Shown here in pieces: positions 1-7,154 of a stretch of DNA of 64,000 nt; position 1 is the stretch's first letter, and each line of letters begins with the position of its first letter. This stretch comes from Burkholderiaceae bacterium (GTDB lineage: Bacteria > Pseudomonadota > Gammaproteobacteria > Burkholderiales > Burkholderiaceae_C): NCBI GenBank assembly GCA_018780645.1, contig JADMJJ010000024.1, forward strand, positions 1 to 64,000, in the 5' to 3' direction. The position numbers were made by a program, and so were the translations under genes. The notes beneath the pieces were generated by a model. That model had not been told where the DNA came from, ran no database searches, and saw only the letters and a program-made list of their open reading frames with translations.

Positions 1-237
1 CCCACACCGACACCTACGCCTACGCCTACGCCTACGCCTACGCCTACGCCTACTCCTACGCCTACTCCTACTCCTACGCCTACTCCTACGCCTACTCCCA
101 CTCCAACCCCGGCCGCAGGCGGCGGTGGTGGCGGTGCGATGAACTGGGGCTGGTTACTGGGCCTGGGTCTGGCGGTGCCTGGATTGGCACTAAGCCGGCG
201 CGAATTGGAAGATGCTGAAGGCCGTTCCGCGGATTGA
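1..237 (+). CDS. C-terminal end of a Pro-Thr-repeat surface protein with GlyGly-CTERM-like tail (partial)
   Basis: The frame is open from the first base to a TGA at 235-237, so only the last 78 residues are visible. They consist of 18 consecutive Pro-Thr dipeptides, a run of six glycines, a hydrophobic stretch starting AMNWGWLLGLGLAVPGLAL, then an Arg-Arg pair and a short polar, mostly acidic end. A low-complexity wall-spanning linker, a Gly-rich hinge, a transmembrane segment and basic residues are the layout of GlyGly-CTERM-type sorting tails, which rhombosortase processes in some Gram-negative bacteria. That assignment is an inference from layout; the tail after the Arg pair is longer than usual. 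The stop codon directly abuts the stop codon of the convergent gene at 238. The N-terminal functional domain lies outside the window, so its role is unknown. Confidence 0.7.
   Translation, partial: PTPTPTPTPTPTPTPTPTPTPTPTPTPTPTPTPTPTPAAGGGGGGAMNWGWLLGLGLAVPGLALSRRELEDAEGRSAD
13..96 (+). repeat. In-frame hexamer repeat (CCTACG/CCTACT)
   Basis: Fourteen head-to-tail hexamers are visible, mixing CCTACG and CCTACT units. Degenerate Pro-Thr codon pairs extend the array to 1-108. The unit is two codons, so slipped-strand gain or loss of units would lengthen or shorten the Pro-Thr linker without breaking the frame. Confidence 0.85.
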
Positions 238-3200
238 TCAGGGCAGCAACAGCGACTCCAGCAGCCGCGCCACATGCAGCGCCTCGCGCTGCGCGCCATC
301 GGCGATCTGGTGACGGCAGCTGGTGCCGTCGGCGACGATGATGGCGTCCGGCGCCCTGCGCACCGCCGGCAGCAGGCTGGCCTCGGCCATCTGCATCGAG
401 ATCTCGTAGTGCCCGGCCTCGTAGCCGAAGCTGCCGGCCATGCCGCAACAGGACGACTCGATCAACTCAGGTTTCGCCTCGGGTATCAGCCTCAGCACCT
501 CGAGAATGGGGCTGACTGCGCCGAAGGCCTTCTGGTGGCAATGGCCGTGCAGCAGGATGGCCCGGCCGGCGGGCTTGAGCTTGACCGCAAAGCGCCCGGC
601 CCTGGCCTCGCGGGCGATGAACTCCTCGAACAGCAGGGCCTGCGCGGCCACCGCCTCGGCCGGCTCGCCCAGGCCCATCACCAGCGCCTCGTCGCGCAGG
701 GTCAACAGGCAGGAGGGCTCCAGGCCGACCACGGCCACGCCGGCCCGCGCCAGCGGCAGCAGGGCCTCGATCAGTTCACTGACACGGGCCTTGGCTTGAT
801 CGACCATGCCCTGGGCCAGATAGGTGCGGCCGCAGCAGTGGTGGCCGCCCGATTTCTGCAGGGTATGGACCGCATAGCCGGCGGCCTTCAGCACACGAGC
901 CGCGGCGATCGCGTTCTCGCTCTCGAAGCTGCCATTGAAGGTGTCGACGAACAGCACTGCGGCGCGGCCATCGATCTTGGCCGCGGCCAGCGTGTCTTCA
1001 ACACTTGAGAACAGCGCCACGTCCGGTTTGCGCCAGAAGGTGTCGCTGCGCCAGCGCGGCAGGCTGCGTTTGGCCGACAGGCCAAGCCACTGCTCGGTCA
1101 AGCGTGCCGCGCCGGGCAGGCGGTCACGCAGGTTCAGCAGCCAGGGCATCCGGCTGGCCAGGCGCGAGTAGGCCGGCAGGTGCGCGACCAGCCTGTCTTT
1201 CAGGCTGTGGCCATGGCGCGCCTTGTAGTGGGCCAGGAACTCGACCTTCATCTTGGCCATGTCCACGCCGGTCGGGCAGTCGCGCTTGCAGCCCTTGCAG
1301 CCGACGCACAGGTCCATCGTTTCGAACATCGCCTCGCTGGTGAAGGCGTCCGGTCCCAGCTGGCCCGACAGCGCCAGCCGCAAGGTGTTGGCGCGGCCGC
1401 GGGTCAGGTGTTGCTCGTCACGGGTGACGCGGTAGCTGGGACACATGGTGCCGGCATCGAATTTGCGACAGTGGCCGTTGTTGTTGCACATCTCGACGGC
1501 CTTGGCCAGGCCGCCGGTCGAGTCGCCGCCGGTGCCCGGCGCGGTCGTGACCTCGGTGACCGGGTCGGCCTGCACATCCCAGGCGGACCAGTCCAGCACC
1601 GGCTTGATGTCTATCCGCTTGTAGGGCCTGGGCGCCCCAGGCGGCGGGAAGCGGAACAGTGCCGCATCGTCCATCTTCGGTGGGTCGATGATCTTGCCGG
1701 GGTTGAACAGATTGATCGGATCGAGCTCGCGCTTGATTGCGCGGAAGGCCTCGTTGATGGCCGGGCCGAACTGCCATTCAATCCACTCGCCGCGGCACAG
1801 GCCGTCGCCGTGCTCGCCGCTGTAGGCGCCCTTGTACTTGCGCACCAGCGCGGCGGCCTCCTCGGCGATGGCGCGCATCTTGGCGGCGCCATCACGCCGC
1901 ATATCCAATATCGGCCGCACATGCAGGGTGCCCACCGAGGCATGGGCATACCAGGTGCCGCGGCTGCCGTGGCGGGCGAACACCTCGGTCAGCGCATCGG
2001 TGTACTCGGCCAGATGCTGCAACGGCACGGCGCAGTCCTCGATGAAGCTGACCGGCTTGCCGTCGCCCTTCAGGCTCATCATGATGTTCAGGCCTGCCTT
2101 GCGCACCTCCCAGAGGTTCTTCTGCGGGGCGTCCTCGGCCATCTGCACGACGCTGCCGGGCAGGCCCAGTTCGCCCATCAGATCGGCCAGGTCCTTGAGT
2201 CTGGGCAGCAGCTCGGCCTTATGTGCGCCGGCGAACTCGACGAGCAGGATCGCGGCCGGGCGGCCGATCAGCGCCGTCTCTATCGTCGGCCTGAAGGCCG
2301 GGTTGGCCAGGCTCAGCTCGATCATCGTGCGGTCGACCAGCTCCACCGCGGTGGGCCCGAGCTTGACGATGTGCTGGGCCGCATCCATGGCCGCATGAAA
2401 GCTCTCGAAGTTGACCACGCCCAGCACCTTGGCCCGCGGCAGCTCGGCCAGCTTCAGGGTCAGGCTGCGGGTGTAGGCCAAGGTGCCCTCGGCGCCGACC
2501 AGCAGGTGCGCGAGATTGACGCTGCCGTCCGCGGTGTAGGGCCGTTCGCTCTGGTTGTCGAAGATGTCGAGGTTGTAGCCACCGACGCGGCGCAGCACCT
2601 TGGGCCATTGCGCGGCGATCTCGGCGCCATGTTGACGCGCCAGGCCTTGCACGAAGGTGGCGATCCCGGCAGCGCGTCCCGACAGCCCGGACACCGGCCC
2701 GAACTCGGCCAGCGTGCCGTCCGACAGCCAGGCGCTGGCGCCCAGCACGTTGTGCACCATATTGCCGTAGGCGATCGAACGAGAGCCGCAGGAGTTGTTG
2801 CCGGCCATGCCGCCAAGCGTCGCCTGAGCGCTGGTGGACACATCGACCGGGAACCACAGGCCATGGGTCTTCAGCCTGGCATTCAGATGGTCCAGCACCA
2901 GCCCGGGCTCGACCACGGCCGTGCCCTCCTCGGCATTGACGTGCAGGATGCGGCGGAAGTGCTTGGAGTTGTCGATGACCAGCGCCGCGCCGGTGGTCTG
3001 GCCACACTGGCTGGTGCCGCCGCCGCGCGCCAGCACCGGCACCTTGAGGTCGCGGGCGATGGCTATCGCCGTGGCAATGTCGCTCTCGCTGTGCGGCACC
3101 AGCACGCCCACCGGCATGATCTGATAGATCGAGGCATCGGTGGCATAGCGGCCGCGCGAGAGCAGATCGAACAAGACCTGGCCCTGGGTTTCCTCGGCCA

Positions 3201-3249
3201 GGCGCTTGGCCAGCAGCTGGCTGACGTCGTTGTGGACGGCGCTGCTCAT
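238..3249 (-). CDS. FAD-binding and Fe-S-binding oxidoreductase (YdiJ / D-2-hydroxyacid dehydrogenase type)
   Basis: A 1003-residue flavin and iron-sulfur protein. The N-terminal half is a PCMH-type FAD-binding domain with the GGGTSQCGQT and GNNSCGSRS loops (roughly residues 75-155), followed by a FAD-oxidase C domain. The C-terminal half has a CNNNGHC...MCP cluster near residue 587, a CVGCKGCKRDCP ferredoxin motif near 647, and two cysteine-rich CCG-type motifs (HHCCG near 800, SSCCGMAGS near 932). This order and length match E. coli YdiJ, a D-2-hydroxyglutarate dehydrogenase, and also resemble fused glycolate or D-lactate dehydrogenases. The substrate here is not certain. The start overlaps the stop of the upstream gntR gene by four bases (ATGA), so the two are co-transcribed and probably translationally coupled. 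Electrons presumably go to the quinone pool or an electron-transfer protein. Confidence 0.9.
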   Translation of the reverse strand: MSSAVHNDVSQLLAKRLAEETQGQVLFDLLSRGRYATDASIYQIMPVGVLVPHSESDIATAIAIARDLKVPVLARGGGTSQCGQTTGAALVIDNSKHFRRILHVNAEEGTAVVEPGLVLDHLNARLKTHGLWFPVDVSTSAQATLGGMAGNNSCGSRSIAYGNMVHNVLGASAWLSDGTLAEFGPVSGLSGRAAGIATFVQGLARQHGAEIAAQWPKVLRRVGGYNLDIFDNQSERPYTADGSVNLAHLLVGAEGTLAYTRSLTLKLAELPRAKVLGVVNFESFHAAMDAAQHIVKLGPTAVELVDRTMIELSLANPAFRPTIETALIGRPAAILLVEFAGAHKAELLPRLKDLADLMGELGLPGSVVQMAEDAPQKNLWEVRKAGLNIMMSLKGDGKPVSFIEDCAVPLQHLAEYTDALTEVFARHGSRGTWYAHASVGTLHVRPILDMRRDGAAKMRAIAEEAAALVRKYKGAYSGEHGDGLCRGEWIEWQFGPAINEAFRAIKRELDPINLFNPGKIIDPPKMDDAALFRFPPPGAPRPYKRIDIKPVLDWSAWDVQADPVTEVTTAPGTGGDSTGGLAKAVEMCNNNGHCRKFDAGTMCPSYRVTRDEQHLTRGRANTLRLALSGQLGPDAFTSEAMFETMDLCVGCKGCKRDCPTGVDMAKMKVEFLAHYKARHGHSLKDRLVAHLPAYSRLASRMPWLLNLRDRLPGAARLTEQWLGLSAKRSLPRWRSDTFWRKPDVALFSSVEDTLAAAKIDGRAAVLFVDTFNGSFESENAIAAARVLKAAGYAVHTLQKSGGHHCCGRTYLAQGMVDQAKARVSELIEALLPLARAGVAVVGLEPSCLLTLRDEALVMGLGEPAEAVAAQALLFEEFIAREARAGRFAVKLKPAGRAILLHGHCHQKAFGAVSPILEVLRLIPEAKPELIESSCCGMAGSFGYEAGHYEISMQMAEASLLPAVRRAPDAIIVADGTSCRHQIADGAQREALHVARLLESLLLP

Positions 3250-3935
3250 TTGCCGGCCGCCTGAGGGTAGATTTCGCCGGCACGCAGCAGCTCAAGCACG
3301 GTGTCGCGCTTGTGCTGCATGTGCTGGATCAGCACACCGCGCAGACCCGCCGCGTCGCGAGCACTGAGCGCCTGGACCATCAGCTCATGCTCCTTGACGG
3401 CGCGCTTCCATTTGTCCTCGTTCTGGTTGGTGCGAAAGCGCAGCGACTGCACGCGCGCATTGATGGCCTTGTAAGTGCTGGTCAAGACCGGGTTCCTGGC
3501 GGCCTGGTTGATGCCGGCATGGATCTGCGCGTTGAGCCGGTAATAGCCCGACAGGTCGCGCCGGGTGAAACAGGCCAGCATCTCGTAGTGGCGAGCCTGC
3601 AGCTCGGCCAGCTCGGCCTCGGTGATGCGCTGGGCCGCCAGTTCGCCGGACAGGCCCTCCAGATCGGACAGCACCTCGAAGGTGTTCAGCACATCGGCCT
3701 CGGTCAGCTTCACCGCCACCGCGCCGCGGTTGGGCAGCAGGTCCACCAGCCCTTCGGCGCCCAGCAGCTTGATGGCCTCGCGAAGCGGCGTGCGAGAGAC
3801 CTGCAGCAGCTCGCTGAGCTCGCGCTCGTTGAGCTTGGCGCCCGGGGCGATACGGCCCTCGACCAGCATCGTGCGCAGGCGTGCCGCGACTTGATCATGC
3901 AGGGCCAGACGCGATATTTCAATGATCTCAGCCAT
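3246..3935 (-). CDS. GntR family transcriptional regulator, FCD domain
   Basis: A 229-residue regulator. Residues about 10-75 form a winged helix-turn-helix of GntR type (LNERELSELLQVSRTPLREA), and the rest is an all-helical FCD ligand-binding domain of the usual length. FCD regulators commonly bind carboxylic acids through a metal held by Asp and His residues. The ATG at 3935 is preceded by AAGGAA at good spacing. The gene sits at the head of the minus-strand pair with the FAD/Fe-S dehydrogenase and is divergent from the aminotransferase operon. Two identical palindromes lie in the shared intergenic region, so it very likely controls both directions and its own expression. Its ligand is unknown; a hydroxy- or keto-acid used by the neighbouring enzymes is the natural guess. 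Confidence 0.92.
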   Translation of the reverse strand: MAEIIEISRLALHDQVAARLRTMLVEGRIAPGAKLNERELSELLQVSRTPLREAIKLLGAEGLVDLLPNRGAVAVKLTEADVLNTFEVLSDLEGLSGELAAQRITEAELAELQARHYEMLACFTRRDLSGYYRLNAQIHAGINQAARNPVLTSTYKAINARVQSLRFRTNQNEDKWKRAVKEHELMVQALSARDAAGLRGVLIQHMQHKRDTVLELLRAGEIYPQAAGK

Positions 3936-3956
3936 GGTGAATTCCTTTTGCGTTCA

Positions 3957-3970
3957 TTTTGCATGCAAAA
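3957..3970. promoter_or_regulatory. Palindromic operator 1 (putative GntR/FCD site)
   Basis: TTTTGCATGCAAAA is a perfect 14-base palindrome, 21 bases upstream of the gntR start codon. An identical copy lies 66 bases away at 4023-4036. FCD-family regulators typically bind short AT-flanked palindromes of this kind, so the neighbouring GntR protein is the likely binder. Confidence 0.75.
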
Positions 3971-4022
3971 GCAAATATCTGTTTCATAGATAAACAAGGG
4001 TTTTCGCGCATGCTTGCTTTAG

Positions 4023-4036
4023 TTTTGCATGCAAAA
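4023..4036. promoter_or_regulatory. Palindromic operator 2 (putative GntR/FCD site)
   Basis: Second perfect copy of TTTTGCATGCAAAA, ending 9 bases before the Shine-Dalgarno of the aminotransferase gene. In this position a bound repressor would block transcription into the aminotransferase operon. A further GCATGC core without the matching flanks lies between the two copies, at 4008-4013. Confidence 0.75.
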
Positions 4037-4058
4037 CTGGGTTCAGAAAGGAGCTCCC

Positions 4059-5291
4059 ATGCTCAAGCTAGACGCCCACCCCACCGGCCGCCACTTCCTG
4101 CAGATCCCGGGGCCCAGCCCGGTGCCCGACCGCATCCTGCGGGCGATGAGCCTGCCCACCATAGACCACCGCGGCCCCGAGTTCGGCGTGCTCGGGCGCA
4201 AGGTCATCAGCGGCATTCGCGAGGTCTTCCAGACCCAGCACCCGGTCGTGATCTACCCGGCCTCGGGCACCGGCGCCTGGGAGGCGGCCCTGGTCAACAC
4301 GCTGAGCGCTGGCGACCATGTGCTGATGTTCGAGACCGGCCACTTCGCCTCGCTATGGGCCAAGATGGCCACGCGGCTGGGACTGTCCACCGAGTTCCTG
4401 AGCTGGCAGGGCACGGACGAGGTGCTGCCCAAGGCGCCCGGCTGGCGCCGCGGCGTGCAGGCCGACCAGATCGCCCAGCGCCTGCGCGAAGACCGTGAGC
4501 ACCGCATCAAGGCCGTCTGCGTGGTGCACAACGAAACCTCGACCGGTGTGACCTCGGACATTGCCGCCGTGCGCCGTGCCATCGATGACGCCAATCATCC
4601 GGCCCTGCTGATGGTGGACAGCATCTCGGGCCTGGCCAGCGCCGAGTTCCGCCATGACGAATGGGGCGTGGACGTGACCGTCAGCGGCTCGCAGAAAGGC
4701 CTGATGCTGCCGCCGGGCATCAGCTTCAACGCGCTGTCGCCCCGCGCATTGGAGGCCAGCAAGACGGCCAGGCTGCCCCGCGCCTTCTGGGCCTGGGACG
4801 AGATCGTCGAGATGAACGCGAGCGGCTACTGGCCCTACACGCCCAACACCAACCTGCTCTACGGCCTCAGCGAGGCGCTGGACATGATCCAGGCCGAGGG
4901 CCTGCCCAAGGTGTTTGCCCGCCACCAGCGCTGGGCGGCCGGCGTGCGCGCCGCCGTCAATGCCTGGGGCCTGCCCATCCAGTGCGCTGATCCGGCCGTC
5001 TATTCGCCGGTGCTGACCGGCGTGATACTGCCCGAGGGGGTTGACGCCGACGCGGTGCGCAAGCTGATCTATGAGCGCTTCGACCTGTCGCTGGGCACCG
5101 GCCTGGGCAAGCTGAAGGGCCGCATGTTCCGCATCGGCCACCTGGGCGACAGCAATGACCTGACCCTACTGGCCACCGTGGCCGGCTGCGAGATGGGCCT
5201 GAAGCTGGCCGGCATCAAGCTGCGCGGCAGCGGCATTCAGGCGGCGATGGATCACTTTTCCCTGCACCCCGCGCCGGCCCTGGTGGCCTGA
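4059..5291 (+). CDS. PLP-dependent serine/alanine-glyoxylate aminotransferase family protein
   Basis: A 410-residue class V aminotransferase of the alanine-glyoxylate / serine-glyoxylate group. The N-terminus carries the family signature QIPGPSPVPDRIL followed by DHRGPEFG. The PLP Schiff-base lysine is K213 in SGSQKGLMLPPG. I chose the ATG at 4059 because GAAAGGAG lies five bases upstream; an in-frame ATG at 4029 falls inside the palindromic operator and would add ten residues absent from the family. It heads a plus-strand run with the Bug receptor and the hydratase-like gene, divergent from gntR and the FAD dehydrogenase. Together these suggest interconversion of glyoxylate or another 2-oxo acid with amino acids. 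Which amino donor is used cannot be read from the sequence. Confidence 0.92.
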   Translation: MLKLDAHPTGRHFLQIPGPSPVPDRILRAMSLPTIDHRGPEFGVLGRKVISGIREVFQTQHPVVIYPASGTGAWEAALVNTLSAGDHVLMFETGHFASLWAKMATRLGLSTEFLSWQGTDEVLPKAPGWRRGVQADQIAQRLREDREHRIKAVCVVHNETSTGVTSDIAAVRRAIDDANHPALLMVDSISGLASAEFRHDEWGVDVTVSGSQKGLMLPPGISFNALSPRALEASKTARLPRAFWAWDEIVEMNASGYWPYTPNTNLLYGLSEALDMIQAEGLPKVFARHQRWAAGVRAAVNAWGLPIQCADPAVYSPVLTGVILPEGVDADAVRKLIYERFDLSLGTGLGKLKGRMFRIGHLGDSNDLTLLATVAGCEMGLKLAGIKLRGSGIQAAMDHFSLHPAPALVA

Positions 5292-5322
5292 TCGCGCCCA
5301 CAACACCCACGGAGACAAGACG

Positions 5323-6306
5323 ATGAAAAGACGCACACTGATACAAGCCGCCGCCGGTCTGGCACTACCCAGTCTGACGCCCATGGCACAGGCCCAGCCA
5401 CAGGACTGGCCCACCGGCCCGGTGCGCATCATCGTCGGCTTCCCGCCCGGGGGCGGCACCGATGCGCTGGCCCGCGTGGTGGGGCAGAAGCTGTCGGTGA
5501 TGTGGGGTCAGCAGGTGCTGATCGAGAACAAGGCCGGCGTGGCCGGCGTGCTGGCAGCGGAGTACACCTCGCAGCAGCCCAGCGACGGCAGTGTGCTGCT
5601 GATGGCCCATATCAACAGCCATGCGCTGGCGCCCAGCCTGCAGCCCAAGCTGCGCTATGACGTGGAGCGCGATTTCGTGCCTATCGTGCTGGTCGGCGTC
5701 ACGCCCAATCTGCTGATCGCCCACCCGGGCGCCAGCGCCAAGACGCCCAAGGACATCGCCGCGCTGTGCAAGGCCGAGCCGGGCAAGATCGCGTTCGGCT
5801 CCGCCGGCCAGGGCTCGGCGCAACACCTGGCCCTTGAGATGTTCAAGCTGCAGGCCAAGGTGGACGCGCTGCACATTCCGTACAAGGGCAGCGGCCCGCT
5901 GCTCACCGATCTGATCGGTGGCCAGATCCCCTACAGCTTCGAGACCATGACGGCCGCGACGCCCCATGTGAAGAGCGGCAAGGTGATCGCCGTCGCCCAG
6001 ACCCGGGCCAAGCGGGCCAAGGGCCATCCGACCGTGCCGACCATGCAGGAGCTGGGTTATGAGGGCTTCGAGGCCACCACCTGGTACGGCCTGGTCGGCC
6101 CGGGCAAGCTGCCGAACGCGATCGCGCAGAAGATCAACCGCGACGTCAACACCGTGCTGGCCATGCCCGATGTGCAGGAGCGCATGGACACCTATGGCGC
6201 CGAGGACGGCGGCGGCTCGACCGACAAGTTCAAGAAGTTCATCCAGACCGAGATCGCCAAGTGGTCCAAGGTGGTGAAGGACGGCAAGGTGTCGGTCGAC
6301 TCCTGA
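5323..6306 (+). CDS. Tripartite tricarboxylate transporter substrate-binding protein (Bug family)
   Basis: A 327-residue periplasmic receptor. The N-terminus is a signal peptide (two arginines after Met-Lys, hydrophobic core, cleavage expected after AQA near residue 26). The mature protein starts with the Bug hallmark WPTGPVRIIVGFPPGGGTD, followed by the GQQVLIENKAGVAG region. Bug receptors capture carboxylates for the TctAB membrane components, but no tctA or tctB occurs in the window. Betaproteobacteria typically carry many such orphan receptors that share a few membrane units or act in sensing. The gene starts 31 bases after the aminotransferase stop and is probably co-transcribed with it, which suggests that the ligand is a substrate or inducer of this catabolic cluster. 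Confidence 0.93.
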   Translation: MKRRTLIQAAAGLALPSLTPMAQAQPQDWPTGPVRIIVGFPPGGGTDALARVVGQKLSVMWGQQVLIENKAGVAGVLAAEYTSQQPSDGSVLLMAHINSHALAPSLQPKLRYDVERDFVPIVLVGVTPNLLIAHPGASAKTPKDIAALCKAEPGKIAFGSAGQGSAQHLALEMFKLQAKVDALHIPYKGSGPLLTDLIGGQIPYSFETMTAATPHVKSGKVIAVAQTRAKRAKGHPTVPTMQELGYEGFEATTWYGLVGPGKLPNAIAQKINRDVNTVLAMPDVQERMDTYGAEDGGGSTDKFKKFIQTEIAKWSKVVKDGKVSVDS

Positions 6307-6351
6307 GCTCTGGCTTATGCTGGTGGCTGTTCTCACCCACCAGCCGCCCTC

Positions 6352-7122
6352 ATGAGCCCGATCTCGCAGCAAGGCCTGACCGATTGCCTGATACAGGCAC
6401 GCCGCCAGGGCCTCACGCCCACCTCCGTGGACTGGGCCGATGCCCTTGATGACACGACCGCAGCCTATGCGATCCAAGACCAGGTGGCCGCGGAGCTGGG
6501 CTGGTTCGCCGATGCGCCGGCCCGGCATTGGAAATCGGGCGGCCCGTCCCGTGACGCCGCCCTCACCCACGCGCCGCTGCCGCCAGCCGCGGTGCGGGCG
6601 AGCCCAGCAGATTTCTCCGTCCTGAGGTTTCATGGTCTTGGCATCGAGGCCGAGGTCGCGCTGCGCCTGGGCCGCGAGGTCAGCCCGGCGCTGGCGGCCA
6701 CGCTCACACCCGAATCGGCCGAATCGCTGATCGAGGCAATGGCTGTCTCGGTCGAAGTCGTCGCCTCGCGCTGGCTCGAAGCCGGTGCCGCGCCTGCGCT
6801 GCTGCGCCTGGCCGATCAGCAGTCGCATGGCGCGCTGGCCCTGGGCGAATGGCTGCCCTACCAGCGCCGCGACTGGGCGCAGCAACGCTGCGAGGTGCAG
6901 ATCGGCAACCAGCCCATCAGCGCCTACACCGGCACCCACTCGCTGGGTGATCCGGCCTGGCTGCTGCCGCTGTGGCTGCGCCACCTGACCCGCGCTGGCG
7001 CCAACGTGCCGGCCGGCACCATCGTCACCACCGGCACCTGGTGCGGCCTGCTGCCGGCCAAGGCCGGCGATACGATCAGCGTCGCCTTCGACGGGCTGGG
7101 CCAGGTCAGCCTGCGCCTGTGA
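6352..7122 (+). CDS. 2-keto-4-pentenoate hydratase / fumarylacetoacetate hydrolase-like protein
   Basis: A 256-residue protein related to MhpD-type hydratases (FAH superfamily). Supporting features are the GIEAEVALRLGREV strand with its metal-ligand glutamates, the VEVVASRW segment, the DQQSHGALALG loop and the C-terminal VPAGTIVTTGTWCGLLPAKAGD motif. Such enzymes hydrate 2-hydroxypenta-2,4-dienoate-like compounds or decarboxylate and hydrolyse related oxo acids. The exact substrate is unknown. It lies 45 bases after the Bug receptor gene. That gap contains an 8-bp stem hairpin (6319-6344) with no T-tract, which may reduce read-through or stabilise the message end. Confidence 0.85.
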   Translation: MSPISQQGLTDCLIQARRQGLTPTSVDWADALDDTTAAYAIQDQVAAELGWFADAPARHWKSGGPSRDAALTHAPLPPAAVRASPADFSVLRFHGLGIEAEVALRLGREVSPALAATLTPESAESLIEAMAVSVEVVASRWLEAGAAPALLRLADQQSHGALALGEWLPYQRRDWAQQRCEVQIGNQPISAYTGTHSLGDPAWLLPLWLRHLTRAGANVPAGTIVTTGTWCGLLPAKAGDTISVAFDGLGQVSLRL

Positions 7123-7154
7123 TTTCAACACCCCATCAAGACTGGACTTCCGCC

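Noticed and set aside
1180-3264. 694-codon plus-strand frame opposite the FAD/Fe-S dehydrogenase
   Set aside because: It is a shadow of the opposite-strand gene. Its composition is His/Gln/Gly-rich with no motif, while the minus strand has intact flavin and Fe-S motifs.
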